Assembly (NCBI RefSeq): GCF_000365305.1
Contig: NZ_CM001841.1
Span: 1,703,100-1,767,099 of the forward strand
DNA from: Dickeya dianthicola NCPPB 453
GTDB taxonomy: Bacteria; Pseudomonadota; Gammaproteobacteria; Enterobacterales; Enterobacteriaceae
Length of the DNA stretch: 64,000 nucleotides
Direction of reading: 5' to 3'
In this document: positions 9,223-19,646 of the stretch, piece after piece
How positions within the stretch are numbered: the first letter of the stretch is position 1
How the letters are laid out: each line of letters starts with the position of its first letter
Position numbers and translations under genes: made by a program
The notes under the pieces: model-generated
Seen by the model: only the letters and a program-made list of their open reading frames with translations
What the model was told of the DNA's origin: nothing
The model's database searches: none

Positions 9223-10920
9223 TCAGAAAGAGGTGCGCTTGTAGGTGCGGTACTGCGGCTGCCAGAAGTTGTGGCCAATCGCTTTCACCAGCGTATCTTC
9301 AGAGGTCACTTCCGCAACACCCTGCAACTGGGCCGCTTTGGCGACTTCCAGCGCAATGTGTTTGGAGACGTCCTGGATGGTGCTCACTTCCGGCAACAAG
9401 GGACCTTCGCCCTGGCTTGCCAGCGGCGAACAGTCGGCCAGCGCGCGGCTGGAAGCCATCAGCATGCCGTCGGTGATGCGCTTGGCGCCGCAGGCCAACA
9501 CACCCAGGCCGATGCCGGGGAAAATGTAGGAGTTGTTGCACTGCGCGATCGGGTAAACCTTGTCTTTGTGCTGTACCGGGGCGAACGGGCTGCCGGTCGC
9601 CACCAGCGCCGCGCCGTCGGTCCAACGGATGATGTCTTCCGGGCGGGCTTCCACGCGGGACGTCGGGTTGGACAGCGGCATCACGATCGGCCGGGCGCAG
9701 TGGCGGTGCATTTCACGGATGATCTCTTCTGTGAACAGGCCCGGCTGGCCGGATACGCCGATCAGAATGGTCGGTTTAGCGTTACGCATCACATCTACCA
9801 GCGAGATAGCGTCGCTGCTGATGTCCCATTTGGCCAGATTGTCGCTTTTCTGCACCAGTTTGCTCTGGAAATCGAGCAGGTTCGGCAGTTTGTCGGTCAA
9901 CAGGCCAAAACGGTCCACCATGAAGACGCGGGCGCGCGCTTCTTCATCGCTCAGGCCTTCGGATTTCATCTGAGCGATGATCTGCTCGGCGATGCCGCAA
10001 CCGGCGGAACCGGCGCCAAGGAAGGCCACGGTCTGGTCGCGCAGCTGGCTGCCGGCCGCGCGGCTGGCGGCGATCAGGCTGCCCAGCGCTACGGCGGCGG
10101 TGCCTTGAATGTCGTCGTTGAAGCTACAGATTTCATCGCGATAGCGGTTCAGTAGCGGCATGGCGTTGTTCTGGGCGAAATCTTCAAACTGCAGCAGCAC
10201 GTTCGGCCAGCGGCGTTTCACCGCCTGAATGAATTCGTCCACGAACTCATAGTATTCGTCGCCGGTAATGCGTGGGTGGCGCCAACCCATGTACAGCGGG
10301 TCGTTGAGCAGTTGCGGGTTGTTGGTGCCGACATCCAGCACCACCGGCAGGGTGTAAGCCGGGCTGATGCCGCCGCAGGCGGTGTACAGCGACAGTTTAC
10401 CGATCGGAATACCCATACCGCCGATGCCCTGATCGCCCAGGCCGAGGATACGCTCGCCGTCCGTCACCACGATGACTTTTACGTTTTGTTTGGTGGCGTT
10501 TTGCAGCATATCGTCGATATGCTCGCGGTTGGGGTAAGAGATAAACAGGCCGCGGGCACGACGATAAATATCGGAGAAGTGTTCACAAGCAGCGCCCACC
10601 GTCGGCGTATAAATGATCGGCATCATTTCACTGAGGTGGGTTTCCAGCAGGCGGTAGAATAGGGTTTCGTTGGTGTCCTGAATGTTACGCAGGTACACGT
10701 GCTTTTCCATGTCGTTCTTGAATTCCTGATACTGCCGCCAGGCGCGCTCCGCCTGTTCTTCAATGGTTTCCACCGCTTCGGGCAGCAGGCCGCGCAGGTT
10801 GAACTGGGCGCGCTCCGCTTCGGTAAAGGCGCTGCCTTTATTCAGCAGAGGAAATTCGAGCAGGATAGGACCGGCATAAGGGATGTAAAGCGGACGTTTA
10901 CTTTCGTATTCCAATTCCAT
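9223..10920 (-). CDS. maeA: NAD-dependent malic enzyme MaeA
   Basis: Oxidatively decarboxylates malate to pyruvate with NAD in the cytoplasm. It has 565 residues, the usual length for E. coli MaeA (SfcA). Visible motifs are [24 protein letters not shown], the metal-binding FEDFAQNNA, the Rossmann loop [17 protein letters not shown] and [10 protein letters not shown]. It is monocistronic, with its own terminator downstream and a 278-base gap upstream in which I see no further gene. The start ATG at 10920 has only a weak AAAGAG ahead. Confidence 0.95.
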   Translation of the reverse strand: MELEYESKRPLYIPYAGPILLEFPLLNKGSAFTEAERAQFNLRGLLPEAVETIEEQAERAWRQYQEFKNDMEKHVYLRNIQDTNETLFYRLLETHLSEMMPIIYTPTVGAACEHFSDIYRRARGLFISYPNREHIDDMLQNATKQNVKVIVVTDGERILGLGDQGIGGMGIPIGKLSLYTACGGISPAYTLPVVLDVGTNNPQLLNDPLYMGWRHPRITGDEYYEFVDEFIQAVKRRWPNVLLQFEDFAQNNAMPLLNRYRDEICSFNDDIQGTAAVALGSLIAASRAAGSQLRDQTVAFLGAGSAGCGIAEQIIAQMKSEGLSDEEARARVFMVDRFGLLTDKLPNLLDFQSKLVQKSDNLAKWDISSDAISLVDVMRNAKPTILIGVSGQPGLFTEEIIREMHRHCARPIVMPLSNPTSRVEARPEDIIRWTDGAALVATGSPFAPVQHKDKVYPIAQCNNSYIFPGIGLGVLACGAKRITDGMLMASSRALADCSPLASQGEGPLLPEVSTIQDVSKHIALEVAKAAQLQGVAEVTSEDTLVKAIGHNFWQPQYRTYKRTSF

Positions 10921-11198
10921 GACTTTCGACTCTTTGGGTAGCGGAGATCGGTTCGAAGAACCAATGAAACGATAGGATAGCGGGATCTTAAAGTACCCAA
11001 AAAATATGTACAGGGATTGTTAATTAAAATAATTACAGATGACTTGCATATGAAAAATATGTGGGGAGAGTCACATATTATCCCGCTTCCGGTGGAAAAA
11101 AAGGATGTTGGGTGAACGGTCGTACTCACACGGTGTGAATTTGCCACCACCGAATCGAAGACGCGCCGCCATACCAACGTTGGGCGGCGGGTCACGCC

Positions 11199-12086
11199 TC
11201 AGTGCGCCCGTTCGCGGCATACATCGGCGCAGCCGAATGATGCCAGCAACGGCTGGGCCAGGCTCCACTGGCTGAGCGCCACATGGCTGGATTCCACCAG
11301 AACCGCCCGCTGGATATCGTTGAACGCTTCGCCGGCCAGATTGACCAGATTCAACGCCGCCTGCAACGGCGGCAAGCTGGGATTAAATGCGGCGTTTTCT
11401 GCATAACGCCCAGCGTAGCGGCGGCCGCGACGGGTTTCCAGCGCGATGCCGCTGAAGGCTTTACTGTACGGCGCGTGGCTGCGGTTGGCCGCCGCCAGCG
11501 CCAACTGACGCAGCGTATCGTCTGTGGTCAGCGTCAAGCCGTTATCAATGTCATCCATCAGCAGGGTGTCGATCGCCAGATCGCGCGGGCCAAACGCATC
11601 CGGCAGGTAGTGGCCGAGCAGCGCGGGCGAACGCCCCGGCAGGCAGATGCGCAGCGCGGGCGCGCTATTCAGCTCGTTCATGAACTGACGGCAGTGTCCG
11701 CAGGGGGTGTAGTTGACCGTGACCGCCCGCAGCGCGGGTTCGTCGCGCAGCCAGGCGTGACTGATGGCGCTTTGTTCGGCGTGGACGGTCTGTTGCAGCG
11801 GCATGCCGTCGAACTCCATATTGGCGCCCCAGTAGAAGGCGCCGCTAACGCCTTGTGCTATCGCGCCGACGTGAAAGTGAGACACCGGCGTCAGCGCGCA
11901 GGCGGCGGCCAGCGGCAGCAGGGCGAAAGCCAGGCTGTCGGCGTCGAGCCGGCACTGGGCGCAAATTGCGCGGACATCGTCGGCGCTCAGCATGGCGGCA
12001 AAATCATCGCGCGCCAGTATCGGCGCCAGCGCGGCTTGCAGCGCCGCAGGCAGTGGCGTGAAAGCGTCGTGAAAGCGTGCTTGCAT
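11199..12086 (-). CDS. cdd: cytidine deaminase
   Basis: Converts cytidine and deoxycytidine to uridine and deoxyuridine in pyrimidine salvage. The protein has 295 residues (294 in E. coli), the two-domain homodimeric enterobacterial type. The zinc site is [11 protein letters not shown] (catalytic Glu) with PCGHCRQF providing the two cysteines. The distal domain retains [14 protein letters not shown]. Upstream are two CRP-type sites with centres exactly 50 bases apart, as in the CRP/CytR-controlled E. coli cdd promoter. Confidence 0.95.
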   Translation of the reverse strand: MQARFHDAFTPLPAALQAALAPILARDDFAAMLSADDVRAICAQCRLDADSLAFALLPLAAACALTPVSHFHVGAIAQGVSGAFYWGANMEFDGMPLQQTVHAEQSAISHAWLRDEPALRAVTVNYTPCGHCRQFMNELNSAPALRICLPGRSPALLGHYLPDAFGPRDLAIDTLLMDDIDNGLTLTTDDTLRQLALAAANRSHAPYSKAFSGIALETRRGRRYAGRYAENAAFNPSLPPLQAALNLVNLAGEAFNDIQRAVLVESSHVALSQWSLAQPLLASFGCADVCRERAH

Positions 12087-12153
12087 GATGGTTTCTCTTT
12101 CCCGGTTTTCAGGGCGTGTTAACCAGAGTCTGGTCAGCCACGCGGCGATTATT

Positions 12154-12169
12154 TGTGATTATTATCACT
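12154..12169 (-). promoter_or_regulatory. proximal CRP site of cdd
   Basis: TGTGA-TTATTA-TCACT matches the CRP consensus TGTGA-N6-TCACA at nine of ten core positions. Its centre (12161.5) lies 75 bases upstream of the cdd start, compatible with a class II position. Confidence 0.75.
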
Positions 12170-12203
12170 TTTAAAATGAAATAAATGAAAAAGAAATCAC
12201 AAA

Positions 12204-12219
12204 TGCGAGATGTCTCGCA
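12204..12219 (-). promoter_or_regulatory. distal CRP-like palindrome of cdd (TGCGA form)
   Basis: TGCGA-GATGTC-TCGCA is a near-perfect palindrome with T-to-C changes in both CRP half-sites, the form known from Sxy-dependent CRP-S sites. It lies exactly 50 bases from the proximal site. The space between holds two ATGAAA-like repeats that might be CytR contacts. Confidence 0.55.
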
Positions 12220-12260
12220 GGTTTTAAGGGGAACGAGCGGGAACCGTGCAGGAAAGCGGC

Positions 12261-12285
12261 GAGCCGTTGCCGGCGGCAACGGCTC
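12261..12285 (-). terminator. strong hairpin after yohK
   Basis: Perfect 11-base arms GAGCCGTTGCC and GGCAACGGCTC with a three-base loop, 24 bases past the yohK stop on the minus strand. There is no T-tract, so it may be a termination or RNA-stability hairpin. Confidence 0.6.
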
Positions 12286-12308
12286 GAACAACATGCAATG
12301 CGCGGTGG

Positions 12309-13007
12309 CTATGACCCCATCAGGCGCACGATCACCGGAAACAGAAACGGGGCGATCAGCGAGGTGATGATGCCGCAAATCACCAGCGCCAGCGAACTGA
12401 AGGCGCCTTCCTGAAAGTCCACTTCCGCGCAGCGGGCGGTGCCCAGTGCGTGCGACGCCGTCCCCATCGCCAGCCCGCGGGCGGATTTGGCGTGGATTTT
12501 CAGCCGGTTGAACAGGGCGTGGCCGAGCACGGCGCCGACAATACCCACAAGAATCACGCACATGGCGCTGATGGCCGGAATGCCGCCGATGGAACTGGCG
12601 ACCGCCATCGCGATCGGCGTGGTGACCGATTTCGGCAGCACCGAGGCGGCGATTTCCCGCGACGCGCCCAGCCACAAGGCGATGACGGTGCCGGAAATAA
12701 TGGCGGTGACGCTGCCGATAAAACAGACGCTGATGATGGATTTCCAGCGTGCGCGAATTTGGTGTAGCTGTTCATACAGCGGAAACGCCAGCGCGACGAC
12801 CGCCGGCTGCAACAGGCTGTTGAGGATGGCGCTGCCGCTGAAATAGTGGGTGTAAGGGATATCCAGCGCCAGCAGCAGCGGAATGATCACCAGCATCGAC
12901 ACCAGCAACGGGTTCAGCAACGGCATTTTCAACGTCATCGCCACCTTGCGGGCGCCGAAGAACACCGCCAGCGTCAGCGGCAGCGACCACCACAGATAAT
13001 TCAGCAT
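12309..13007 (-). CDS. yohK: YohK, CidB/LrgB family inner-membrane protein
   Basis: A 232-residue polytopic membrane protein (231 in E. coli). The LrgB-family core is visible: LPKSVTTPIAMAVASSIGGIPA and GTASHALGTARCAEV. The CidB/LrgB partners are linked to murein hydrolase export control or metabolite transport; the role in enterobacteria is not settled. The start ATG at 13007 overlaps the yohJ stop by one base (TAATG), so the upstream part of the longer open frame is discounted. Confidence 0.92.
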   Translation of the reverse strand: MLNYLWWSLPLTLAVFFGARKVAMTLKMPLLNPLLVSMLVIIPLLLALDIPYTHYFSGSAILNSLLQPAVVALAFPLYEQLHQIRARWKSIISVCFIGSVTAIISGTVIALWLGASREIAASVLPKSVTTPIAMAVASSIGGIPAISAMCVILVGIVGAVLGHALFNRLKIHAKSARGLAMGTASHALGTARCAEVDFQEGAFSSLALVICGIITSLIAPFLFPVIVRLMGS

Positions 13008-13417
13008 TATTTTTCTTCCTTCGTGTCTGCGCCGTTCCGGCTGCCTGCCTGCCGGTCGCCGTGCATCATCTGGGTGGTGTAGCCGACGACGATCATCACC
13101 ACAAAGGTACTGATCAGACAGGAGACGACAATCGGGGCAAACTGGTCGCGCAGCACGCCATAGTAGCTCATCACCCCGACCCCGATAGGCACGAACAGCA
13201 GCGCCATGTAACGGATCAACAAACGACAACCGGGCTTGACCCAACCGACAGGCAGAATCTGCGACGCCAGCAGCGCGAACAGAATCAGCATGCCGAGGAT
13301 GCTGCCGGGAATGGTGATGGGAAGTAACGCGGATATCGCATTGCCGGCGAACAGACACAGATAAATCAATGCGAAAGCGCGTAAATACTGCCAGCAAAGG
13401 GTGAGGGCATTACGCAT
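13007..13417 (-). CDS. yohJ: YohJ, CidA/LrgA family holin-like protein
   Basis: A 136-residue membrane protein with four predicted helices. The family signature is [17 protein letters not shown] together with [11 protein letters not shown]. It is the CidA/LrgA-type partner of YohK and precedes it in an operon with a one-base overlap. The start ATG at 13417 ([12 protein letters not shown]) is chosen on homology to E. coli YohJ (132 residues). The tail after residue 120 is polar and charged. Confidence 0.92.
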   Translation of the reverse strand: MRNALTLCWQYLRAFALIYLCLFAGNAISALLPITIPGSILGMLILFALLASQILPVGWVKPGCRLLIRYMALLFVPIGVGVMSYYGVLRDQFAPIVVSCLISTFVVMIVVGYTTQMMHGDRQAGSRNGADTKEEK

Positions 13418-13570
13418 AGGGGAAATCCTGATTAACCGTGGCTGTGATAATAACGCTAATACTGTCAGTGTGCTATGAATCACAAAACGCGGTCTGTGGT
13501 TTCCCCTGTACTATCCCGCGGCCCCGCGGCGGCGGGCATTGCGCCCCGAGCGCGCCGGGGCGACGTGGGG

Positions 13571-13930
13571 TCAGTGGGGCAGGCCGTAGCCGAACGGGAA
13601 CAGCGGTTTATCGCTGTCGTACGGCAGCTCGGGCTGCTGTTTCAGTACCGCCAGCATGGAAGACGGCAGCTCGAAGGGCAATTTCGCGGTGTAAGCCGCG
13701 CCGGAGATCAGCCGGTTCAGCAGTACGCTATCGCTGACGCCGAAGTTGGCGACCAGCGCCTGGGTTTTGCCCACGACGTTGGTAAGGATTGCCGGTCGTT
13801 CCATATAGACGGTAACCAGCGTCGGCACGCGGGCGCGGGCGCGCACGATGGCCTGATAGTCCGGGTTGTCCGCGCGAAACGCCAGCGACCCGTCATGATG
13901 ACGGCTGCCGAAGAAGAAGTTTTTGTGCGG
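13571..13930 (-). pseudogene. 3' remnant of a GH3 beta-glucosidase
   Basis: About 120 codons encode the C-terminal end of a glycoside hydrolase family 3 enzyme: DGSLAFRADNPDYQ, PTLVTVYMERPAILTNV, VANFGVSDSVLLNRL, KLPFELPSSMLAVL and the terminal FPFGYGLPH. The frame continues upstream past GTG 13846 to about 13930, where a TAG interrupts it and homology stops. The N-terminal catalytic barrel is missing. The ending resembles the short BgxA-type beta-glucosidases of Erwinia/Dickeya more than the bglX encoded at 54.4 kb, so it is a remnant of a different gene. No product is expected. Confidence 0.8.
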
Positions 13931-14308
13931 TTGCTATTTCAACGCCAGATCATTCAACGCGACGGAATATCGGAAAAAAGCCAAGACAGGCTGTGCCTGC
14001 TGAGTGAAATAACGGTGAGCGCTAGCAATTATTTTCTGCCACGCTATGTCAGTTTTAATTGGGGATTCAAGCGGGTAAATAGTAATTATGAAGGTGGATC
14101 AAGGAATTAATGCAAATAAAAGAATTAATGCAGGTGGTTGCCGATGGGTGACAATTATTCAATCACTATCATTGGTGGTAATTTCTTATTGTTATTTTCC
14201 AAAATGAACCGCTGAAAAATAACCGGCAGGCAAGCGCAAACCGTATTCGGGAATTAACGCCATATGAAGCCGGGCGTTATTTACCGCCCGGTTTGAGTCG
14301 GGCGGGAA
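13931..14308. other. AT-rich breakpoint region between GH3 remnant and bioA
   Basis: Beyond the truncation point base composition drops. On the plus strand a short open frame (to 14110) reads LFQRQIIQRDGISEKSQDRL after it leaves the GH3 antisense, but I cannot assign it. Near 14270-14291 a seven-pair stem CCGGGCG/CGCCCGG follows bioA on the minus strand and may be its terminator, though it lacks a T-tract. Confidence 0.4.
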
Positions 14309-15592
14309 TTACCACAACGCCGGGGTGAAAACCGCTTGCCGAACGGCATCGGTTAGGGCCTGCAATTCCTCCGGCTGAATGATAAAGGGCGGCATCAGGT
14401 AAATCAGTTTGCCAAACGGTCGAATCCATACCCCTTGATCGACAAAGAACCGTTGCAGGCGCGCCATATCCACCGGTCGGCGGGTTTCCACCACGCCGAT
14501 GGCGCCCAGCACCCGCACGTCGGCAACGGTCGGCGCCTCCCTGAGCGGCAGCAACGCCTGACGCAACTGCGCTTCAATGGCGGCCACCTGCGCCTGCCAG
14601 CGGTTTTCCGCCAGCAGCGTCAGGTTGGCGTGGGCCACGGCGCAGGCCAGCGGGTTGCCCATGAACGTCGGGCCGTGCATGAAACACCCGGCCTCGCCGT
14701 TGCTGATGGTGTCTGCCACCGTGCGGGTGGTCAGCGTGGCGGAGAGCGTCATGTAACCGCCGGTCAGCGCCTTGCCAAGACACAGGATGTCCGGCGTCAC
14801 CCCGGCGTGTTCGCAGGCGAACAAACGCCCGGTGCGGCCAAACCCGGTGGCGATTTCGTCGGCGATCAGCAATATGCCGTGTTGATCGCATAGCCGGCGG
14901 ACCTGACGCAGATATTCGGGATGATAAAACCGCATACCGCCTGCGCCCTGCACGACAGGCTCCAGGATCACGGCGGCAATCTGATGCTGGTGTTGTTGCA
15001 GCAGCGCGCTGAACGGCGTGATGTCTTCCGGCTGCCACGGCTGGCCAACGGCGCCGCACGGCGCGTCGGCAAACAGATGCGGCGGCAAATATCCCTGATA
15101 GAGGCTGTGCATCGAATTTTCCGGGTCGCACACCGACATGGCGCCAAAGGTATCGCCATGATAGCCGTGCCGCAGCGTCAGGAAGCGCTGGCGGCGTTCT
15201 CCGCGCGCCTGCCAGTATTGCAGCGCCATCTTCATCGCCACTTCCACCGCCACCGAGCCGGAATCCGCCAGAAACACGCACTCCAGCGCCGCCGGGGTGA
15301 TCGCCACCAACTGGCGGCACAACGCCACCGCCGCCGGATGAGTGATGCCGCCGAACATCACGTGCGACATCTGCGCCAGCTGGTCCGTCAGCGCCTGATT
15401 CAACCGCGGATGGTTATAACCGTGAATGGCGGCCCACCATGAGGACATGCCGTCGACCAGTTGACGGCCGTCGGCCAATTGCAGCCGGCAGCCGTTGGCG
15501 GCGATCACCGGGTAACACGGCAGCGGCGCGGTCATGGAGGTGTAGGGATGCCAGATGTGGCGTTGGTCGAAGGTCAGGTCATCCTGGGTCAT
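14309..15592 (-). CDS. bioA: BioA, adenosylmethionine-8-amino-7-oxononanoate aminotransferase
   Basis: PLP enzyme that converts KAPA to DAPA using S-adenosylmethionine as amino donor. It has 427 residues from ATG 15592 ([20 protein letters not shown]); the open frame upstream to 15637 is discounted. Visible motifs are [59 protein letters not shown] and the PLP lysine in [12 protein letters not shown]. It is divergent from bioBFCD, with a shared BirA operator between them. Confidence 0.96.
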   Translation of the reverse strand: MTQDDLTFDQRHIWHPYTSMTAPLPCYPVIAANGCRLQLADGRQLVDGMSSWWAAIHGYNHPRLNQALTDQLAQMSHVMFGGITHPAAVALCRQLVAITPAALECVFLADSGSVAVEVAMKMALQYWQARGERRQRFLTLRHGYHGDTFGAMSVCDPENSMHSLYQGYLPPHLFADAPCGAVGQPWQPEDITPFSALLQQHQHQIAAVILEPVVQGAGGMRFYHPEYLRQVRRLCDQHGILLIADEIATGFGRTGRLFACEHAGVTPDILCLGKALTGGYMTLSATLTTRTVADTISNGEAGCFMHGPTFMGNPLACAVAHANLTLLAENRWQAQVAAIEAQLRQALLPLREAPTVADVRVLGAIGVVETRRPVDMARLQRFFVDQGVWIRPFGKLIYLMPPFIIQPEELQALTDAVRQAVFTPALW

Positions 15593-15594
15593 AC

Positions 15595-15628
15595 TTGTAA
15601 ACCAATTCGATCTCAATTTGGTTGACAG
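15595..15628. promoter_or_regulatory. BirA biotin operator between bioA and bioB
   Basis: TTGTAAACC at 15595-15603 and GGTTGACAG at 15620-15628 form the inverted repeat of the BirA operator with a 16-base spacer, as in E. coli. Biotinoyl-AMP-loaded BirA would repress both divergent promoters. The right arm deviates from GGTTTACAA at two positions. Confidence 0.88.
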
Positions 15629-15673
15629 TATACCCACATAAATTACACTGGCGAGACTTTTTTACCCGGAGCA

Positions 15674-16717
15674 ATGATGATGACCGAACGCGTAAATTGG
15701 ACACTGGAACAGGCGCAGGCCCTGTTCGATAAGCCGTTTCTGGAATTGATGTTTGACGCGCAACAGGTGCATCGCCAGCACTTTGATCCCCGTCAGGTGC
15801 AGGTCAGCACGCTGTTATCCATCAAAACCGGCGCCTGCCCGGAAGACTGCAAATACTGCCCGCAGAGCGCCCGCTACCGCACCGGCATTGAAACTGAACG
15901 GCTGATGCAGGTCGAACAGGTGCTGGAGTCCGCCCGTCAGGCCAAGGCGACCGGTTCGACGCGTTTCTGCATGGGCGCGGCGTGGAAAAATCCTCACGAG
16001 CGCGATATGCCGTATCTGGAGTCGATGGTGCGCGGCGTGAAAGCGATGGGCATGGAAACCTGCATGACGCTGGGCACGCTGCACGGCGATCAGGCCGACC
16101 GGCTGGCGGCGGCCGGGCTCGATTTCTACAACCATAATCTGGACACCTCACCGGAATTTTACGGCAATATCATCACCACCCGTACTTATCAGGAACGGCT
16201 GGATACGCTGGGCAAAGTGCGTGGGGCCGGCATCAAGGTGTGTTCCGGCGGCATCGTCGGGCTGGGCGAAACGGTGCGCGACCGCGCCGGGCTGCTGGTG
16301 CAACTGGCGAATCTGCCGACGCCGCCGGAAAGCGTGCCGATCAACATGCTGGTGAAAGTGAAAGGGACGCCGCTGGCGGAAAACGACGATGTGGACCCGT
16401 TCGATTTTATCCGCACCATCGCCGTGGCGCGCATCATGATGCCGGCTTCCTACGTGCGGCTGTCGGCCGGGCGCGAGCAGATGAGCGAACAGACGCAGGC
16501 GATGTGTTTCATGGCCGGTGCCAATTCGATTTTCTACGGCTGCAAGCTGCTGACCACGCCGAACCCGAAAGAAGACAAGGACCTGCTGCTGTTCCGCAAA
16601 CTGGGGCTTAATCCGCAACAGACCCAGACCGAATACGGCGATAACCAGCAACAGCAGCATCTGACCGACCGGCTGCTGCACGCCGATACCGAGCATTACT
16701 ACAACGCGGCGGTGTGA
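15674..16717 (+). CDS. bioB: biotin synthase BioB
   Basis: Radical SAM enzyme that inserts sulfur into dethiobiotin. It has 347 residues (346 in E. coli). The 4Fe-4S cysteines are Cys55, Cys59 and Cys62 in CPEDCKYC; the 2Fe-2S region is represented by [25 protein letters not shown]-type [13 protein letters not shown] and [12 protein letters not shown]. Three ATGs in tandem open the gene (15674, 15677, 15680) after a GGAGC; the exact one is uncertain. First gene of the bioBFCD operon. Confidence 0.97.
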   Translation: MMMTERVNWTLEQAQALFDKPFLELMFDAQQVHRQHFDPRQVQVSTLLSIKTGACPEDCKYCPQSARYRTGIETERLMQVEQVLESARQAKATGSTRFCMGAAWKNPHERDMPYLESMVRGVKAMGMETCMTLGTLHGDQADRLAAAGLDFYNHNLDTSPEFYGNIITTRTYQERLDTLGKVRGAGIKVCSGGIVGLGETVRDRAGLLVQLANLPTPPESVPINMLVKVKGTPLAENDDVDPFDFIRTIAVARIMMPASYVRLSAGREQMSEQTQAMCFMAGANSIFYGCKLLTTPNPKEDKDLLLFRKLGLNPQQTQTEYGDNQQQQHLTDRLLHADTEHYYNAAV

Positions 16718-17872
16718 ATGGACTGGCAACAACGGATCGATCAGGCGCTGGCGCAGCGGCAGGCAGAGAACGCCTACCGGGTACGCGTGTCCAATGACGG
16801 CGGCAGCGGTCGCTGGCTGGTGCGCCAGCCGCATCGTTACCTCAATTTCTCCTGTAACGACTATTTAGGGCTCAGCCAGCACCCGGCGATTGTACGCGCC
16901 TGGCAGCAGGGGGCGGAACGCTACGGCGTGGGCAGCGGCGGTTCCGGTCATGTGACCGGGTATACCACCGCGCACGAGCAACTGGAACAACAACTGGCGG
17001 ACTGGCTGGGGTACGACCGGGCGCTGTTGCTTATCTCCGGGTTTGCCGCCAATCAGGCGGTGGTGACGGCGCTGCTGACGGAGGGGGACCGGGTTCTGGC
17101 GGATCGCCTCAGCCATGCCTCGCTGCTGGAAGCGGCCAGCCTGTCGCCCGCCACCTTACGCCGTTTTCACCATAATCAGCCGGATTCGTTGCAGCAACTG
17201 CTGGAAAAACCGGTCAGCGGCCAGACGCTGGTGGTTACCGAAGGGGTGTTCAGCATGGATGGCGACACCGCGCCGCTGGCGGCGTTGCATCAGCGCTGTC
17301 GTGAGCATGGCGCCTGGCTGATGGTGGATGATGCCCACGGTATCGGCACCGTCGGGGAACAGGGGCGCGGTTGTAGCTGGCAGCAAGCGGTGAAGCCTGA
17401 ATTGCTGATTGTCACGTTCGGCAAAGCGTTTGGCGTTAGCGGGGCGGCGGTGTTGTGCAGCCAGCCGGTGGCGGAATACTTGTTGCAGTTCGCCCGTCAC
17501 CTGATTTACAGCACCGCCATGCCGCCGGCGCAGGCGTGCGCGCTGGACGCGGCGCTGACGGTGGTGCGCGGCGCGGACGGCGACGCGAGGCGCGAGGCGC
17601 TGGCGCAAAGGGTCCGCCATTTCCGCGACGGCGCGGCCGGGCTGCCGTTTCGTCTGCTGGCGTCGGCGAGCGCGATTCAGCCGCTGATTGTCGGCGATAA
17701 CGCCTGGGCGCTGGCGCTGGCGCAGCAACTGCGCGCGCAAGGGCTGTGGGTGAACGCCATACGGCCGCCCACGGTGCCGTCGGGCACCGCCCGTTTGCGC
17801 ATTACGCTGACCGCCAGCCATCAACCAGAGGATATCGACCGTCTGCTGGAGGTGTTGTATGACGCTGGTTAA
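16718..17872 (+). CDS. bioF: BioF, 8-amino-7-oxononanoate synthase
   Basis: PLP enzyme condensing pimeloyl-ACP with alanine to form KAPA. It has 384 residues (E. coli 384). Motifs include [65 protein letters not shown] and the PLP lysine in [12 protein letters not shown]. The ATG follows the bioB TGA directly, and the 3' end overlaps bioC by 14 bases, so expression is coupled. Confidence 0.97.
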   Translation: MDWQQRIDQALAQRQAENAYRVRVSNDGGSGRWLVRQPHRYLNFSCNDYLGLSQHPAIVRAWQQGAERYGVGSGGSGHVTGYTTAHEQLEQQLADWLGYDRALLLISGFAANQAVVTALLTEGDRVLADRLSHASLLEAASLSPATLRRFHHNQPDSLQQLLEKPVSGQTLVVTEGVFSMDGDTAPLAALHQRCREHGAWLMVDDAHGIGTVGEQGRGCSWQQAVKPELLIVTFGKAFGVSGAAVLCSQPVAEYLLQFARHLIYSTAMPPAQACALDAALTVVRGADGDARREALAQRVRHFRDGAAGLPFRLLASASAIQPLIVGDNAWALALAQQLRAQGLWVNAIRPPTVPSGTARLRITLTASHQPEDIDRLLEVLYDAG

Positions 17873-18641
17873 CGCCTCTTCTCTCTCGCATCCTCCTCAT
17901 AAGCAGGCCATTGCCCACGCTTTTGGCCGGGCGGCCGGAGATTACGACCGTTTTGCCGCCTTGCAGCGCGAAAGCGGGGAACAACTGATGGCGCTGGTCG
18001 GCGACCATGCCGGCAGCGAACTGCTGGACGCCGGTTGCGGCACCGGCTATTTCAGCGCCCGCTGGCAGGCGAGCGGAAAACAGGTGACGGCGCTGGATTT
18101 ATCGACGGAGATGCTGGCGATAGCGCGTCAGCGGCGAGCGGCGACGCACTATCTGCAAGGCGATATCGAACATCTGCCGTTAGCGGACGGCAGCGTGGAT
18201 ATCAGCTTCAGCAACATGGCGATGCAGTGGTGCGATGATTTTGACGCCGGGCTGGCTGAACTTTACCGGGTTACCCGGCCGGGCGGGGCGATTGCCATCT
18301 GTACCCTGGCGCAGGGAACGCTGGCTGAGTTGGATGCGGCCTGGCAGCAACTGGACGGCTCCCGGCGTATTAACCGTTTTCTGTCGCTGGAGGCAGTCGT
18401 CTCCGCTTGCCGCCGCTACCATGCCGATGTCTCGCTGGCGCCGGTGACCTGCTATTTCCCCGATGTGTTGAGCCTGATGCGGTCGGTCAAAGGGGTGGGC
18501 GCCACCTGGCTGCGCGACGGCCGTGAACACGGCGGTCTGAGCCGTCGGCACCTGACGGCGTTGACCGCGCATTATGACTGCCATCCGCAGGGCTATCCCC
18601 TGACGTATCAACGTGTTTTTGGAGTGATTTACCGTGACTGA
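17859..18641 (+). CDS. bioC: BioC, malonyl-ACP O-methyltransferase
   Basis: Methylates malonyl-ACP with SAM so that the fatty-acid enzymes can build the pimeloyl chain. It has 260 residues (251 in E. coli). The SAM-binding motif is [15 protein letters not shown], followed by [17 protein letters not shown] and [13 protein letters not shown]. It overlaps bioF upstream and bioD downstream (8 bases). The demethylating esterase gene bioH is not in this window. Confidence 0.95.
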   Translation: MTLVNASSLSHPPHKQAIAHAFGRAAGDYDRFAALQRESGEQLMALVGDHAGSELLDAGCGTGYFSARWQASGKQVTALDLSTEMLAIARQRRAATHYLQGDIEHLPLADGSVDISFSNMAMQWCDDFDAGLAELYRVTRPGGAIAICTLAQGTLAELDAAWQQLDGSRRINRFLSLEAVVSACRRYHADVSLAPVTCYFPDVLSLMRSVKGVGATWLRDGREHGGLSRRHLTALTAHYDCHPQGYPLTYQRVFGVIYRD

Positions 18642-19314
18642 ACGCTGGTTTGTTACCGGAACCGACACTGACGTAGGCAAGACGGTCGCCAGCGTGGCGC
18701 TGTTGCAGGCTGCCCGCCGCGCCGGATTCCGTACCGCCGGGTATAAGCCGGTGGCCTCCGGCTGCGACGTGACGCCGCTCGGCATTCGCAACAGCGATGC
18801 CTTGCAGTTGCAGGCCAACAGCAGCGTGGCGCTGCCTTACGACGCGGTCAACCCGCTGGCGTTTGTGGAGCCGACGTCGCCCCATATTGTCAGCGCCGCG
18901 GAAAACCGGCCGATTGCATTTTCCACTCTCAGCGGCGGTTTGCGCGCGCTGGAACGGCAGGCGGACTGGGTGCTGGTGGAGGGCGCCGGCGGCTGGTTTA
19001 CGCCGCTTTCCGAGCGGCATACCTTCGCCGACTGGGTGCGGGAAGAGGCGTTGCCGGTGATTCTGGTGGTGGGGGTGAAGCTGGGGTGCATCAACCACGC
19101 CATGCTGACGGCGCAGGCGGTGCAGCAAGCCGGTTTGCGGCTGGCAGGCTGGGTCGCCAACGTTGTTCAGCCGCCCGGTCGGCATCATCACGCCTACCTG
19201 CAAACGCTGCGGGAACGAATTCCAGCGCCGCTGCTGGGCGAAATCCCGTACTTATCCGAGCCAATTCAGCAGGATATTGGTGATTACTTAAACATCACTT
19301 TACTGAGAGGTTAA
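18634..19314 (+). CDS. bioD: dethiobiotin synthetase BioD
   Basis: ATP-dependent carboxylase that closes the ureido ring of dethiobiotin. It has 226 residues (225 in E. coli). The P-loop is FVTGTDTDVGKTVAS; GYKPVASGC and LVEGAGGWFTPL are further family motifs. The start is a GTG at 18634 inside the end of bioC, as commonly seen in this operon. I see no clear terminator after it. Confidence 0.96.
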   Translation: MTERWFVTGTDTDVGKTVASVALLQAARRAGFRTAGYKPVASGCDVTPLGIRNSDALQLQANSSVALPYDAVNPLAFVEPTSPHIVSAAENRPIAFSTLSGGLRALERQADWVLVEGAGGWFTPLSERHTFADWVREEALPVILVVGVKLGCINHAMLTAQAVQQAGLRLAGWVANVVQPPGRHHHAYLQTLRERIPAPLLGEIPYLSEPIQQDIGDYLNITLLRG

Positions 19315-19575
19315 CGATTCTGCGCGAATGTTGCATGAATTGCGGCTTTTTCCCTTCTCCTGGTTGAAATTGATAGAAAAAACCATCTTGAAAACGGGTG
19401 TTGAATCCACTGGGCCAGCAGTTTTTCTTCTTGCTAAGTCTGTGTCATTTAGCACTTTTTTTTATAATGATCGCGGAGTCAAACACGGAAATCTTGTTTA
19501 AAAGCGCCTTACGCTGTCGTAGCGGGAAAAGACGGTGAAAGACGCCAATACAGGGCGCGCGGGCGCTTGTGGGAG

Positions 19576-19598
19576 TTATCCACCATTTCTGTGGATAA
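19576..19598. promoter_or_regulatory. inverted DnaA box pair upstream of uvrB
   Basis: TTATCCACC at 19576-19584 matches the DnaA box at eight of nine positions, and TGTGGATAA at 19590-19598 is the perfect consensus on the other strand. The two are separated by five bases. DnaA boxes have been described in the uvrB leader of E. coli; binding here is inferred. Confidence 0.65.
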
Positions 19599-19617
19599 CT
19601 ATGTGTATTAGGGTTAG

Positions 19618-19646
19618 AAAAAACGCGCCAGCCAAGAGCCGGCGCG
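19618..19646 (-). terminator. orphan minus-strand terminator
   Basis: CGCGCC at 19624-19629 pairs with GGCGCG at 19641-19646, and on the minus strand six T residues follow (19623-19618). No protein gene on that strand ends here, so it may terminate a short non-coding RNA started around 19690. Confidence 0.5.
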
